A DNA stretch of 54,385 nucleotides from an uncultured Mucilaginibacter sp. (GTDB taxonomy: Bacteria > Bacteroidota > Bacteroidia > Sphingobacteriales > Sphingobacteriaceae). Positions 24,671-35,328 of the stretch are shown here, piece by piece. The position numbers and the translations under genes were made by a program. The DNA is taken from positions 1-54,385 of the forward strand of contig NZ_CAITNG010000031.1 in assembly GCF_903893715.1 (NCBI RefSeq), in the 5' to 3' direction. Under the pieces are notes generated by a model. The model saw only the letters and a program-made list of their open reading frames with translations. It had not been told where the DNA came from and searched no databases. The number at the start of each line of letters is the position of its first letter. The stretch's first letter is position 1.

Positions 24671-25306
24671 ATGAGCAACCATAACCACGACATTGACGAT
24701 GATGAATTGGACGGTTATATAAAAATAGACCGTTATAACGCCGAACTTATTGAAAACATTTCGGGCCATTACCACGAGGTGTTAAAAAACCTGGGCGAAG
24801 ACCCGGAGCGCGAGGGCTTGCTCAAAACACCCGAGCGGGTGGCAAAATCCTTGCTGTACTTAACCCACGGGTACGACTTGAACCCCGAAGAACTGTTACG
24901 CTCGGCCATGTTCACCGAAGAATACAGCCAGATGGTGGTGGTAAAGGATATTGAGGTGTACTCGATGTGTGAGCACCACATGATTCCGTTTTTTGGCAAG
25001 GCTCACGTGGCCTACATACCCAACGGGCATGTGGTTGGCCTAAGCAAAATACCCCGTGTGGTTGATGCGTTTGCCCGCCGCCTGCAGGTGCAGGAGCGCC
25101 TCACCAACCAAATACGCGATTGTATACAAGAAACCTTAAAGCCAATGGGCGTTGCCGTAGTAATAGAGTGCCGCCACCTGTGCATGAGCATGCGCGGTGT
25201 CCAAAAACAAAACTCGGTAACTACTACATCAGCCTTTACAGGCGCGTTTTTGTTGGAGAAAACACGGGCAGAGTTTTTGCAGCTGATATCATCAAAGTTG
25301 AGTTAA
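24671..25306 (+). CDS. folE: GTP cyclohydrolase I
   Basis: 211 residues. Converts GTP to 7,8-dihydroneopterin triphosphate, the first step to folate and queuosine. Seen: [39 protein letters not shown] with the zinc Cys and the catalytic histidines, [30 protein letters not shown] and the second zinc Cys in [13 protein letters not shown]. The N-terminal 40 residues are acidic and histidine-bearing ([10 protein letters not shown]), which varies in the family. Co-transcribed with queD. Confidence 0.96.
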   Translation: MSNHNHDIDDDELDGYIKIDRYNAELIENISGHYHEVLKNLGEDPEREGLLKTPERVAKSLLYLTHGYDLNPEELLRSAMFTEEYSQMVVVKDIEVYSMCEHHMIPFFGKAHVAYIPNGHVVGLSKIPRVVDAFARRLQVQERLTNQIRDCIQETLKPMGVAVVIECRHLCMSMRGVQKQNSVTTTSAFTGAFLLEKTRAEFLQLISSKLS

Positions 25307-25408
25307 CCTCCCGACCCAACTAAAAGGGGGGAGAATAGGAATTTTAATACGCAATAGCTTAGTAACTGAATAACCAATAAATTAGTAACCAACTAACCAA
25401 AACCCAAA

Positions 25409-26290
25409 TTGAAAGCATACGTATTCCCCGGACAAGGCGCCCAGTTTATCGGCATGGGTAAAGACCTTTATGAGCAATCGGCCCAAGCTAAAGAACTGTT
25501 TGAACAAGCCAACGAAATTTTAGGTTTCCGTATAACCGACATCATGTTTACCGGTACTGATGATGAGCTGAAACAAACCAACGTTACCCAACCCGCTATC
25601 TTTTTGCATTCGGTAATATTGGCCAAAGCTATGGGCCATGCCTATCAACCCGAAATGACTGCAGGCCATTCGCTGGGCGAATTTTCGGCACTGGTTGCTG
25701 CCAACGCATTATCTTTTCAGGATGGTTTGCGTTTGGTAGCCGCGCGCGCCAACGCCATGCAAAAAGCATGCGAGGTACAACCATCAACCATGGCTGCTAT
25801 TTTAGGCCTGGATGATTTTACAGTTGAAGATATTTGCAAACGCGTAAGCGACATTGTGGTACCCGCCAACTACAATTGCCCGGGCCAATTGGTTATATCC
25901 GGCACTATTGCCGGGGTCGATCATGCCTGCGAACTGCTATTGGCTGCCGGTGCCAAACGCGCATTAAAGCTGAATGTTGGCGGTGCATTCCACTCGCCAT
26001 TAATGGAATTGGCTCGTGTTGAACTGGAGACTGCCATTTTAGCTACCGAAATAAAAAGCCCCGTTTGCCCCGTTTATCAAAATATTGACGCAAAACCCTA
26101 TACCGATCCCGAAAGCATAAAAGCCAATCTGGTTTCGCAATTAACAGGCCCCGTACGCTGGACACAAACCATGCAACGCATGCTGCAGGATGGCGCCACC
26201 TCGTTTACCGAAGTTGGACCCGGCAACGTATTGCAAGGACTTGTAAAAAAAGTGGACCGTGCCGTTGTTACGGCAAGTGCCGCAATATAA
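25409..26290 (+). CDS. fabD: Malonyl-CoA--ACP transacylase
   Basis: 293 residues, TTG start (MKAYVFPGQGAQFIGMG is the universal beginning, so no other start fits). It loads malonyl groups on ACP for fatty acid synthesis. Nucleophile S88 in TAGHSLGEFSAL, the malonate-binding arginine in VAARANAMQKAC, catalytic histidine in GGAFHSPLME, and VGPGNVLQGLVKK at the end. Upstream (25359-25402) is a short run with TTAGTAAC twice and related ACTAACC words. It is followed, 68 bases on, by the large sensor kinase. Confidence 0.95.
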   Translation: MKAYVFPGQGAQFIGMGKDLYEQSAQAKELFEQANEILGFRITDIMFTGTDDELKQTNVTQPAIFLHSVILAKAMGHAYQPEMTAGHSLGEFSALVAANALSFQDGLRLVAARANAMQKACEVQPSTMAAILGLDDFTVEDICKRVSDIVVPANYNCPGQLVISGTIAGVDHACELLLAAGAKRALKLNVGGAFHSPLMELARVELETAILATEIKSPVCPVYQNIDAKPYTDPESIKANLVSQLTGPVRWTQTMQRMLQDGATSFTEVGPGNVLQGLVKKVDRAVVTASAAI

Positions 26291-26358
26291 ATTTTTCGCA
26301 GGCCAAACACTGTCTGCTTTTATTTGTATTTTGACTGTACATTATAAAAATATACAAT

Positions 26359-29300
26359 TTGGACGCTGCCGTTAAAATCCGTTGGTTACTCGGGCTTATT
26401 TGTTTAAGTCTTTTTTTAACGGCTATTATAGCAAAGCAAACCTACGGACCAGCAAACAATCTGGAGAGCAGTGCCAAAACCCTCGAAGACCACCTACACG
26501 AAAAAGAAACACGCGTACACCGTTTCCTTGACGATAAGGCTGAGTTTTTTAAATTAAAAACGCTGATAACGATGAGCAATATGCTTTAAAGCTCGTCGCC
26601 ATTGCCCACGAAGAAAAAATATACATCGCGACCTACCAAAAAGACAGCCTGATTTTTTGGAGCGGCGTAAGAGTATTGCCCGACAATATCAACAACGTAA
26701 AAAACGGGAGTTCGTTTATCCAGGACGCCAACGGCTATTATGAAGAAATCAGAAAAACGGAAGGGGCCTTCTCCGTGGTTTTTTTCATCCCCGTTAAAAA
26801 CCAGTACTCATATCAAAACACCTACCTGCAAAACGTATTTTCGCCCGACCTGCTGCAAGACGACAATATTGATATAGCCGATTTTACCGACCACAATACC
26901 TACAGCATACATACTATTGATAACCATTACCTCTTTACCGTAAAACTAAAACCCAACGACTGGAACCATACCTTCCAATACATCCAGTTAATGTTATGGC
27001 TGTCGGGTTTGTTGTTGATGTGCGTGCTGGTAAACAACCTGGCCAATTATATTAACCGCAAGGGCCATATCCTTATGTCTTTTAGCGTTGTTGGCGGCTT
27101 TATAGCTGCAGTAAGGTTTATGGGCCTGTATTACCACTGGCCCGATATCTACTCCGAAATCGACCTGTTTAAACCCGGTTTTTATCATTTAAACTGGCTG
27201 TTCCCGAATGAAGGTGATTTTATGATCAATACTATCTTACTCACATGGCTTGCGCTTTATGTTTACCAAAGCCGCGATAAGATAATTGGTTATGTGAAAA
27301 GTCGGTCGCGCAGTTTCATCGTTTGTGTTGCCTGTGTTGTTTTCCTTGTTATTGTTTCAAGGCTGCTGTTGGTACTTGCCCAAAGTCAGGTTTTAAATTC
27401 AACCATCAATTTCGACGTCAATAATGTGCTCAACCTGAGCGCGCTGAGTGTAGTTGGCATTATTGCGCTGTGTTTGTTTTTCTTTTCATTTGTTTTGCTA
27501 ACTGAAACCTGCATTGCCATTGGTTCAAAACTGAATATAAGCCATCGCAACAAATTTTATGTACTGATGGCCGTTGTTTTGCTTGCTACCATACCCGATG
27601 TTTTGCAAAAGGATTATTCGTGCTTTTACCTGTTATGGTCTTTAATCATTATTATACGCGGTTGGTCTGTTTTTTACGGCAATGGCAAGTTTACCCCGGT
27701 TGTGTATATCGGTATCATCATCGTGTGCTCTACCTTATCATCTATTAAGCTGTACAATTTCGAAAATATCAAAGAAAAAGAAACGCGGAAGCAGTTGGTA
27801 AAACAACTTGAAACCGATGATGACCCCGATGCCGAGGCCCTTTTTAAAGAGGTAGAAGACCGTGTGTTAAAAGACAATTCGCTGGTCGCATTTTTTAAAA
27901 ATCCCTCCGGCAGTACCGTTTATCTTCAAAACAGGTTCAAAAAACTATATTTCAACGGTTATCTCACCAAATTCGACCTCTCGACGTACGAGTACAATCT
28001 CCATGACGAACCCTTGTCGGGCAACAACACCGACCCGTTGAACGAGTTTAAATACATGGTGGAAATGAGCGGCACCAAAGTAATTCCGACTCGTTATTTT
28101 TATAAAGACAATAACTCGTTTGGCTCGCGCGAATACTTTGCCATCGTCCCCATCACATCAAAAGGCGAACAAATCGGTACCGTTGTTTTCTACCTTAAAT
28201 CCAAATCCACAAAAAACGAAGAGCTTTTCCCCGAATTGTTGGTGGAGGGTAACGCCGATAACGCTGACAACCTGAAGGAATATTCATATGCTTATTATCT
28301 GGACGGGAAGCTCATCAACCAAAACGGCAAATATGTTTACAGCTTAGTCAATTCAGAGTTTGAGGGCAAACCCGGTCAATATATTTATAAAAACACAAGT
28401 GATAATGTGGCCAATAACAGCGATACCGGTTATTCGCATTTGATTTACCAACCCGGCGAACGAAAAATAATTGTTGTAAGCAAAGAAGATGACAAATTGT
28501 TTACCGGCCTAACTTCACTTACGTTCTTCTTCCTTGTTTTTGCCATATTCAATTTGTTGGTGTTGGGCGTTGGCCAGCTTTGGGAAAACATTAGGCACTT
28601 TAAACGGCCAAAATGGGGGTTTTGGTACAATTTTGACAAGGTGCTATACCAAACCCGCATACAATTGTCGATGGTTTTTGCGGTAGTTATAACCCTCATC
28701 ATCATCGGCGTACTCACTTTTTTCTCGGTTAGGGCTCAATATATCAATCAGCAGGACGATGAGATACGCGACAAAATTACGCGCATTGCTTTGGCTTTTG
28801 AAAAAGCGGGGTTTGATAAAACCCTCAACGACAACGATGAAAATACCTTATTGGCCTTTAATTCCTTCGCCGACACCTACTCGTCAGACCTCACATTGTT
28901 CAATATCGATGGCAAAGAAATATTGACCACCCAGCCCAAGCTGTATGAAGCGGGCTTGATTGAACCGCGCATGAACGCAAAGGCCTTTATATATCTGGCC
29001 CGCTTAAAAAAGTCGGGGTTTATAAATCCGGAACTTATTGGTTTGCTCGACTATAAATCGGCTTATGCACCGGTGCGCAATTCAAAAAAGGAAGTTACCG
29101 GATTTTTACAGCTGCCCTATTTTTCGAACCAAAACCAATATAAAGAACATATCGGCGCATTTTTAAATACCATGATCAATGTATACGCTTTGGTATTTGT
29201 GGCCATTGGTCTGTTCGCCATCGCTGTTGCAAGGCAAATAACTACCCCTTTAACCATTATACAACAAAGCCTGAGCAAAACTATTTACGGCCGCAAAAAC

Positions 29301-30101
29301 GAACCCATAGAATGGCACCATAACGATGAATTTGGCTCGCTGATCAAAGAATACAATAACATGATAGCCGCGTTAGAGGATAGCGCGAGCAAACTTGCCC
29401 AAAGCGAACGCGAACATGCCTGGCGCGAAATGGCCAAACAAGTGGCACACGAGATAAAAAACCCGTTGACTCCCTTAAAGCTTGGCTTGCAGTTGCTCGA
29501 AAAAGCATGGAAAGATAAAGACCCCCGGTTTGACCAAAAATTTGAACGCTTTAGCAAATCATTTGTTGAGCAGATTGACAGCTTATCCCGCATAGCCTCC
29601 GAGTTCTCCAATTTTGCCAAAATGCCAGAAACACATATCGAGCGCATCGATATTTTTGAGCTGCTGACGCAAGCTGTTACCATTTTTAAACAAGCAGACG
29701 GCCTCGAGATTGTTTACACGCAGCCAACAAGGGCATTGTATATAATGGCCGATCGCGACCAGATATTGCGCTGCTTTAATAACCTGTTGAAAAATGCTAC
29801 AGAAGCCATTCCGGCTGAGAGGGTCGGTATCATCGAGATTACTTATACCGTTAAACCGGGCGAAGTATTTATCCAAATTAAAGATAACGGTAACGGTATA
29901 CCGGAAGCGCTGCGCGAAAGGATATTTGTGCCCAACTTTACCACCAAAAGCTCGGGCACAGGTTTGGGACTTGCATTGGTAAAAAATGCCATTACTTATG
30001 CCGGAGGTACCATATCTTTTGATACGGAAATTGGGAAAGGCACAACGTTCTACATCAGCTTTCCCGAAGTATCGCAGCCAACCGGCCATAACCTTCACTA
30101 A
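26359..30101 (+). CDS. Large NtrY-like sensor histidine kinase, frameshifted near 5' end
   Basis: Two frames make one protein of about 1,247 residues. The first frame (TTG 26359 to stop 26589) gives MDAAVKIRWLLGLICLSLFL and a polar helix up to FLDDKAEFFK; the second, open to 30101, picks up at NADNDEQYALKLVAIAHEEK. Adding one A to the five-A run at 26556-26560 joins them as EFFKLKNADNDEQY. The rest has a sensor region, about six mid-protein membrane helices (27000-27760), a second extracytoplasmic domain, another helix, HAMP (RQITTPLTIIQQSL), H-box KQVAHEIKNPLTPLKLGL, and ATPase motifs NLLKNATEAIP, DNGNGIPEALRE and GTGLGLALVKN. No response regulator is adjacent. As written translation would stop early or restart at an internal codon such as TTG 26676. 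Confidence 0.85.
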
Positions 30102-30116
30102 ACATCCGCCCTTTTT

Positions 30117-31040
30117 TTATTTAAGCGTTACGCTCGATTTCCCCATGGTATACCCGTCCGAATAAAGCAATACGGTATAGGTGCCTTTTTGGAAATGGTT
30201 AGGGTTGATCCAGTCGATCGTAAAGCCACTGCCGTCATCTTTAAAATCCACCGGTGCTTTATAGGTGTATTGCAGGTCCTGCCCGTCAACCTGAAACGTA
30301 GCTGATTCTGGTGCTGTAATAAGGTTACCCGTTGGGTCTATCACCCGAACAAAAATATCGTGCAGGCGTTTTTCGGCCAAGGGGTTGCTGGCAACGGTAA
30401 ATTCTATCTTAAATTTCTTAACTACCGCAGCACGGTTATTGTCCGATTCTTTGCCATTGTCCTTTACTTTAAAGGATTTGATGTTCATGGTACCCATTTT
30501 CAGAGCAGCACCCATTTGTACTTTGGTCGAAAGGTCCTCGTTTTGTTTTTGCAGGTTAGTTGCTTTTTCTTTAACTGTGTTCAGGTTGCTGCTTACCACG
30601 TTCAGGTTCGATTTTAAAGTATCCCTTTCTGTGGTCAGGTCTTGGTTTTGCTTTTTTAGTTCTTCAATATCGGCAGTGTATTTGGTAACAAAGTAGCGCA
30701 GCTGTTTAACGTCCTCCTGAGCCTTGTTCAATTCGGCTAAGGTCAGTTTCCCTTTGTCCAACTGAATCCTCAGTTCCCTTATCTTAGTTTTCAGAGAATC
30801 GTTTTTCGCCTGCATTTCGGCCGACAATTTAGCTTTGCCGGTATTTACCTGCTCAATTTGCAGTTCCAGACTGTCCAATTCCGATTGGAGCCTTGTTTTC
30901 TGATCGCTCTGTACGCTAACTGTCCGATCCGTCTGATTTTTCTTTATAAGCAGATAAACGTCGGTGCCCACAAGGGCTAAAATAACAACGATCAAAAAAT
31001 AAATTACATTCGAGTTTTTTTGGGGTGCCTTGGTTTCCAT
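30117..31040 (-). CDS. Membrane-anchored coiled-coil protein
   Basis: 307 residues. One membrane helix at about 13-32 (VIYFLIVVILALVGTDVYLL) after a short polar start, then a long coiled coil to about 180 (SELDSLELQIEQVNTGKAKL, ELKKQNQDLTTERDTLKSNL). The last 130 residues form a compact beta-rich domain (NPLAEKRLHDIFVRVIDPTG, HFQKGTYTVLLYSDGYTMGK). The topology puts the coil and C-terminal domain in the periplasm. Similar proteins are widespread in Bacteroidota; I know no function. It converges with the sensor kinase, only 15 bases apart. Confidence 0.75.
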   Translation of the reverse strand: METKAPQKNSNVIYFLIVVILALVGTDVYLLIKKNQTDRTVSVQSDQKTRLQSELDSLELQIEQVNTGKAKLSAEMQAKNDSLKTKIRELRIQLDKGKLTLAELNKAQEDVKQLRYFVTKYTADIEELKKQNQDLTTERDTLKSNLNVVSSNLNTVKEKATNLQKQNEDLSTKVQMGAALKMGTMNIKSFKVKDNGKESDNNRAAVVKKFKIEFTVASNPLAEKRLHDIFVRVIDPTGNLITAPESATFQVDGQDLQYTYKAPVDFKDDGSGFTIDWINPNHFQKGTYTVLLYSDGYTMGKSSVTLK

Positions 31041-31371
31041 AGTATGTGTTTAGTTTGGTATGGCGTTACAAATACTGGTTATTAACATGCCGACATAATA
31101 ATTATGCCAACTTTTTACAATTGTGCCCTAAGATATTGTTTTTTTGACTTGTAAAGCGCAAAAAAACATCAAAACAAGTTACAACATTCATTTAGAACTA
31201 TTTTCAACATTCCTTATTTCCGCTGAGGCTGAACTGTGTTTAACATACATAAAGTTAAAAAAGGTGCCTTTTGTTTTAATAAAAGCACAGATGTTAGTAT
31301 GTTTAAAACTGGATGGTCAATAATAATCGGCCTTCTTATCTGTTTAATATCTTTGCAAGCAAATTACGCCA
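31041..31371. other. Intergenic region upstream of the GHL10 hydrolase gene
   Basis: 331 bases between divergent genes. A 76-codon frame (31236-31466) with a signal-like stretch overlaps the hydrolase start in another frame, but its second half is only the shadow of the hydrolase signal peptide. I find no clear TTTG/TAnnTTTG pair and no hairpin worth naming. Confidence 0.4.
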
Positions 31372-32907
31372 ATGCTGTTACCTGTGAGATATTTCTTCCT
31401 CTTCGTGTTGTTTTTTTTGCAGATTTGCATTGTTTCGGCGCAAGTGCCAAGCGAGCCGAAACGTGAGTTCAGGGCGGTTTGGCTGGCTACAGTTGGCAAT
31501 ATCGACTGGCCCGCCAAGCCACTCGCCCCATCCGACACTCAGAAAAAGGAATTGACGGATATCATCGAATTTCATCATCAATCGGGCATCAACGCCGTTT
31601 TTTTTCAGATAAGGCCTGCCGCCGATGCGTTTTATGCCAAAAGCCGTGAGCCCTGGTCGCAATGGTTGACCGGCAAACAAGGACAAGCCCCAAGCCCCTT
31701 GTTCGACCCACTTGAAGTGGCCATAAAAGAAGCCCATAAACGCGGCATGGAGCTACATGCCTGGTTTAACCCTTATCGCGCAACGTTGAGCGCTAATGAA
31801 ACCAATCTTAGCCCAACGCATATTACACGTTTAAAACCTGAATGGTTCTTGACTTATGGCGGGACAAAATTGTTTAACCCCGGCCTGCCTGAGGTGCGCG
31901 AATACATTGTACAAGTAGTTTTGAACGTGGTTGATAATTACGACATTGACGGTGTGCACATGGACGATTATTTTTATCCGTACCAAATAGCGGGTCAAAA
32001 AATAAAGGACAGCGCTACTTTTGCCAAATACAACAATGGTTTTACCGATATTGAAGACTGGCGCCGCAACAATGTGGACCTGCTCATTAAAACGCTGACG
32101 GATAGCATACATAAACATAAACCCTTTATGAAATTTGGTATCAGCCCGTTCGGGATATGGAAAAACAGTTACCGCGACCCGGAAGGCTCTGATACGCACG
32201 GCGGCGATTCATATTACGAGCTTTATGCCGATACCCGCAAATGGGTTAAAAACGGCTGGGTGGATTATATCAACCCTCAATTATACTGGCCGATAGGCTA
32301 TGGCGCTGCTGATTATGCTAAATTATTAAACTGGTGGAGCTTAAACACGTACGACAGGCATTTGTACATTGGCCACGGCGCTTATCGGGTAAACGAGATC
32401 CGTAACGCCGGCTTTAAACAACCCGGGCAGATTCCCGAACAAATAAAACTGCTGCGCAAAAACCCACGGGTGCAGGGCAGTGTGTTTTTCAGTTCAAAAT
32501 CCCTTATTAACAACCCGTTAGGTGTAAACGATTCGCTGAGCGATAATTATTATAAATACCCGGCACTGCCGCCGCAAATGCTCTGGCTCGATTCTATAGC
32601 CCCTAACCGTCCGCAGGAATTAGGCTACAAAGTTCAAAAACGTTCCATTATACTTATCTGGAAGGCGCCGCTGCCCTCAAAAGACAAAGATCCGGTATAT
32701 GGTTACGTGGTTTACCGGTTTGAAGGCGATGAAAAAGTAGCACTGGATGACCCAAAAAACATCCTGCACATACAATACGATACCACGCCATATTTTGAGG
32801 ATGCCACCATCGAGCGGGCCAAAAATTATAAATATGTGGTTACTGCCATCGACAGGCTAAAGAACGAAAGTTATCCATCAAACGTACTGGCAATTAGTAC
32901 ACAGTAG
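31372..32907 (+). CDS. GHL10/DUF187 family secreted glycoside hydrolase
   Basis: 511 residues. Signal peptide MLLPVRYFFLFVLFFLQICI ending near VSAQ. The GHL10 (DUF187) TIM barrel begins with REFRAVWLATVGNIDWP and continues with INAVFFQIRPAADAFY, GMELHAWFNPYRA, YDIDGVHMDDYFYPY, KFGISPFGIWKN and WVDYINPQLYWP. These acidic/aromatic motifs mark the sugar-binding face. The last 110 residues form a fibronectin-III-like domain (SIILIWKAPLPSKDKDP, VTAIDRLKNESYPSNV). The family is thought to act on peptidoglycan-related or other polysaccharides; substrate unknown. Convergent with mlaD, three bases between stops. Confidence 0.92.
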   Translation: MLLPVRYFFLFVLFFLQICIVSAQVPSEPKREFRAVWLATVGNIDWPAKPLAPSDTQKKELTDIIEFHHQSGINAVFFQIRPAADAFYAKSREPWSQWLTGKQGQAPSPLFDPLEVAIKEAHKRGMELHAWFNPYRATLSANETNLSPTHITRLKPEWFLTYGGTKLFNPGLPEVREYIVQVVLNVVDNYDIDGVHMDDYFYPYQIAGQKIKDSATFAKYNNGFTDIEDWRRNNVDLLIKTLTDSIHKHKPFMKFGISPFGIWKNSYRDPEGSDTHGGDSYYELYADTRKWVKNGWVDYINPQLYWPIGYGAADYAKLLNWWSLNTYDRHLYIGHGAYRVNEIRNAGFKQPGQIPEQIKLLRKNPRVQGSVFFSSKSLINNPLGVNDSLSDNYYKYPALPPQMLWLDSIAPNRPQELGYKVQKRSIILIWKAPLPSKDKDPVYGYVVYRFEGDEKVALDDPKNILHIQYDTTPYFEDATIERAKNYKYVVTAIDRLKNESYPSNVLAISTQ

Positions 32908-32910
32908 TTA

Positions 32911-33690
32911 TTATCCTTTACCCAAACCCAAAAAGCCTTTTTTCTTTTTCTTCGTCGTATCCTGCGCTGCTTTTGCTTTGTCTATCGAGTCTTGCTTTGC
33001 TTTGGCTTTCTTTTTAAAGAAGCCCTTTAACAAAAAGTTGCTTTGAGCGGCTTTCAAGTCCTGATTTAAAGTCCCGGTACTTGTTCTTACAGAGCTCATG
33101 GTACTTTTAGCCTCATTTACGGTACTTTTCATGTCTTTGGCCATCTTATCGTTGTTTAGCAGACGGCCAATACTGCCTTTGCCGTTATTGATTTTGTTGA
33201 CAATTTGTGAAAGGTCGCCCGTCAAATTGGCTGCATTATCAATAATAACCGTGGCCCGGGCTATCAGTTTATCGGTATCAAACGGTGGTACCGTGCCCAG
33301 CTGCTGCCCGTTTTGGGCTACCTGTTGCGATGTAATGCCTCCCGGCGAAATATTGATCAGCTTGTCGCCGATAAAGCCATCGCTGCCGACCGCCAATCGG
33401 GCATCGGTTTTTATAAACTTTTGGTATTTGGTGTTCAATATGATGCTCACCTTGGCGGTCGAGTCGGTGATGAGCTCGATATCGTCAACAACGCCTACGT
33501 TTATGCCTGCCAGCCGCACATTGTTGCCTACTTGCAGGCCACCAACATTTTTAAACATGCCGCTTAAACGGTAGGTCGAACTGAACAGGTTTTTTTGGCT
33601 ACCTATCAAAAATATAGCGATAAACAGGATAACTATCCCCGTAAGGGTAAATATTCCTATCTTAAATTTTTGTGCAATGGTGGTTTTCAT
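32911..33690 (-). CDS. mlaD: MlaD-family (MCE domain) lipid-transport protein
   Basis: 259 residues. N-terminal membrane anchor (KIGIFTLTGIVILFIAIFLI) then the MCE domain at about 37-115 (YRLSGMFKNVGGLQVGNNVR, GFIGDKLINISPGG). MCE domains form a ring that carries lipids across the periplasm. A helical stretch follows and a Lys-rich, Gly-ended tail (KKKAKAKQDSIDKAKAAQDT). Third gene of the mlaE-mlaF-mlaD unit; six bases after mlaF. In enterobacteria the system returns phospholipids from the outer membrane; direction here is not known. MlaB and MlaC homologues are not seen. Confidence 0.9.
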   Translation of the reverse strand: MKTTIAQKFKIGIFTLTGIVILFIAIFLIGSQKNLFSSTYRLSGMFKNVGGLQVGNNVRLAGINVGVVDDIELITDSTAKVSIILNTKYQKFIKTDARLAVGSDGFIGDKLINISPGGITSQQVAQNGQQLGTVPPFDTDKLIARATVIIDNAANLTGDLSQIVNKINNGKGSIGRLLNNDKMAKDMKSTVNEAKSTMSSVRTSTGTLNQDLKAAQSNFLLKGFFKKKAKAKQDSIDKAKAAQDTTKKKKKGFLGLGKG

Positions 33691-33696
33691 ACTTCT

Positions 33697-34461
33697 TTAC
33701 TTAAAAAATGATCTTACTATCTTTTTATCTGAGCTTTCCAGCTCCTTATAACTTCCTTCGGCTATAAATTCGCCGTTATCCAAAACCAAAATGCGGTCGG
33801 CAGTAATCCGTGCGCACTCCATGTCGTGGGTGATGATAATGGACGATGTTTTATATTTTTTCTGCATCTGCATAATGAGTTCGCTTATTTCGCGCGATGT
33901 TATCGGGTCAAGCCCTGTGGTCGGCTCATCGTACAACATAATTTCGGGCTTTACAATTAACGTACGTGCTAAACCAACACGTTTGCGCATACCACCCGAC
34001 AAATCGGACGGCATTTTGTCTATCGCGTCCTTCAAGCCTACGGCTTCCAGTACTTCGTCTACGTTTTTATCCAGTTCGTCTTGTTCGCGCATCCTTAACA
34101 CCCGTGTAAGTGGAAATTCCAGGTTCTCGCGCACGCTCATCGAATCGTACAGCGCCCCGCTTTGAAACAAAAAGCCTATCCGGGTGCGTAGTTCTTTTAG
34201 TTCGGTTTCATTTTTTTCGGAAACCTCGTCGCCAAATACTTTAACCGAACCTTCATCCTGTGTCAACATACCCACAATACATTTTATCGCTACCGATTTT
34301 CCCTGACCCGAACGGCCTAAAATCACAAGATTTTCGCCCCGTTTCAGTTTAAGGTTTACTCGCTTAAGCACGATTTTTTCGCCGAAGCCCAGGCGCACGT
34401 CTTCCATATCAACAACTATTTCATTGCTTTTAGGTTCTATTTCTTTTTTTATCCGTTCCAT
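33697..34461 (-). CDS. mlaF: MlaF-type ABC transporter ATPase
   Basis: 254 residues from ATG 34461 (MERIKKEIEPKSNEIVVDME), one base past the mlaE stop; the frame is open 12 codons further into mlaE. Walker A ILGRSGQGKSVAIKCI, signature DLSGGMRKRVGLAR, Walker B PEIMLYDEPTTGLDPI, switch ITHDMECARIT. The GRSGQGKS and YDEPTTGLDP variants are those of MlaF. It powers lipid movement through MlaE and MlaD. Confidence 0.94.
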   Translation of the reverse strand: MERIKKEIEPKSNEIVVDMEDVRLGFGEKIVLKRVNLKLKRGENLVILGRSGQGKSVAIKCIVGMLTQDEGSVKVFGDEVSEKNETELKELRTRIGFLFQSGALYDSMSVRENLEFPLTRVLRMREQDELDKNVDEVLEAVGLKDAIDKMPSDLSGGMRKRVGLARTLIVKPEIMLYDEPTTGLDPITSREISELIMQMQKKYKTSSIIITHDMECARITADRILVLDNGEFIAEGSYKELESSDKKIVRSFFK

Positions 34462-34462
34462 A

Positions 34463-35236
34463 TCAATAAAAAAGTATCTGGCTAAGCTGCACCGCAACCA
34501 CGTCTAAAAAAAATATCCATAATGATGCGTTTACTACTGCCGAATTGGCGGCAATCCCCACGCTCTCGGTACCCTTGTTTGAGTTGAACCCCTTGTAGCA
34601 GCCAATAAAACCAATGGCAAAGCCAAAAAATATGGTTTTAGTAAAAGCGGGCAACAAATCGGAAAAACTGATGGCTTTAAGGCATTTGTTAAAATAAAGC
34701 ATCCAGCTCATGTGGTCGGATATGTTGACCGCCAAAAAGCTGCCGAACAGGCCAATGGCATCGCCCAACAGGGTAAGCAGCGGTATCATTAGCGTTGTGG
34801 CCAATATGCGGGTAACCACCAGGTACTGCATGGGGTTAGCGCCCGATACCTCCATGGCGTCGATTTGCTCGGTAACTTTCATGCTGCCCAACTCGGCACC
34901 AATGCCCGACGATATTTTACCTGCGCATATCAGCGCGGTAATAACCGGCCCTATTTCGCGGATAATGGAAACGCTCACCATAAGAGGCAGCATACTGTTT
35001 GCTCCAAATTTTACCAGCGTTGGCCGCGATTGTAAGGTCAACACCACACCCATAATAAAGGAAGTAATACCCACCAGCGTAAACGAGCGGTAACCAATTT
35101 GGTAACATTGGCGCACAAACTCGTTCCATTCAAATCCGCCCGTAAATACATTCCTGAAAAAGGCCCCGAGAAAATTTACCTGTTCCCCCGATTCTTCCAC
35201 CCATTTTTTCCAGCCGCTAACTTCCTGTTCTGCCAT
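34463..35236 (-). CDS. mlaE: MlaE-type ABC transporter permease
   Basis: 257 residues from ATG 35236 (MAEQEVSGWKKWVEESG); an in-frame ATG 11 codons upstream overlaps the terminator hairpin, so it is unlikely. Five or so membrane helices with the MlaE signature: ILPLMVSVSIIREIGPVITA-type region around 34960, GAELGSMKVTEQIDAMEVSG and PMQYLVVTRILATTLMIPLL. It forms the inner-membrane channel dimer of the MlaFED lipid transporter. First gene of the unit, preceded by the terminator of the pirin gene. Confidence 0.94.
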   Translation of the reverse strand: MAEQEVSGWKKWVEESGEQVNFLGAFFRNVFTGGFEWNEFVRQCYQIGYRSFTLVGITSFIMGVVLTLQSRPTLVKFGANSMLPLMVSVSIIREIGPVITALICAGKISSGIGAELGSMKVTEQIDAMEVSGANPMQYLVVTRILATTLMIPLLTLLGDAIGLFGSFLAVNISDHMSWMLYFNKCLKAISFSDLLPAFTKTIFFGFAIGFIGCYKGFNSNKGTESVGIAANSAVVNASLWIFFLDVVAVQLSQILFY

Positions 35237-35267
35237 ATTGTACTTGTTGTGAACAGGTATAACAAAC

Positions 35268-35298
35268 AAAAGGGCAATTGTTTTGCAATTGCCCTTTT
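35268..35298 (-). terminator. Terminator between pirin gene and mlaE
   Basis: Perfect 13-base inverted repeat AAAAGGGCAATTG/CAATTGCCCTTTT around TTTTG. The T-rich arm exists on both strands; it lies just after the pirin stop (minus strand) and isolates the mla operon. Confidence 0.85.
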
Positions 35299-35328
35299 GT
35301 GATTTTTTTAACGTGGTGATTCTTCCTG

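Noticed and set aside
25000..25016. CACGTG core in folE as a third parS
   Set aside because: Flanks (GCTCACGTGGCC) lack the TGTT/AACA arms.
26545..26562. Classical programmed -1 slippery heptamer in the kinase
   Set aside because: The T-run slip would meet TAA at 26550, and the A-run does not fit X XXY YYZ in frame; an indel is the simpler reading.
31236..31466. 76-residue secreted peptide ahead of the GHL10 gene
   Set aside because: Signal-like stretch is real in appearance, but the second half is just the hydrolase signal peptide read in another frame; no typical start or end.
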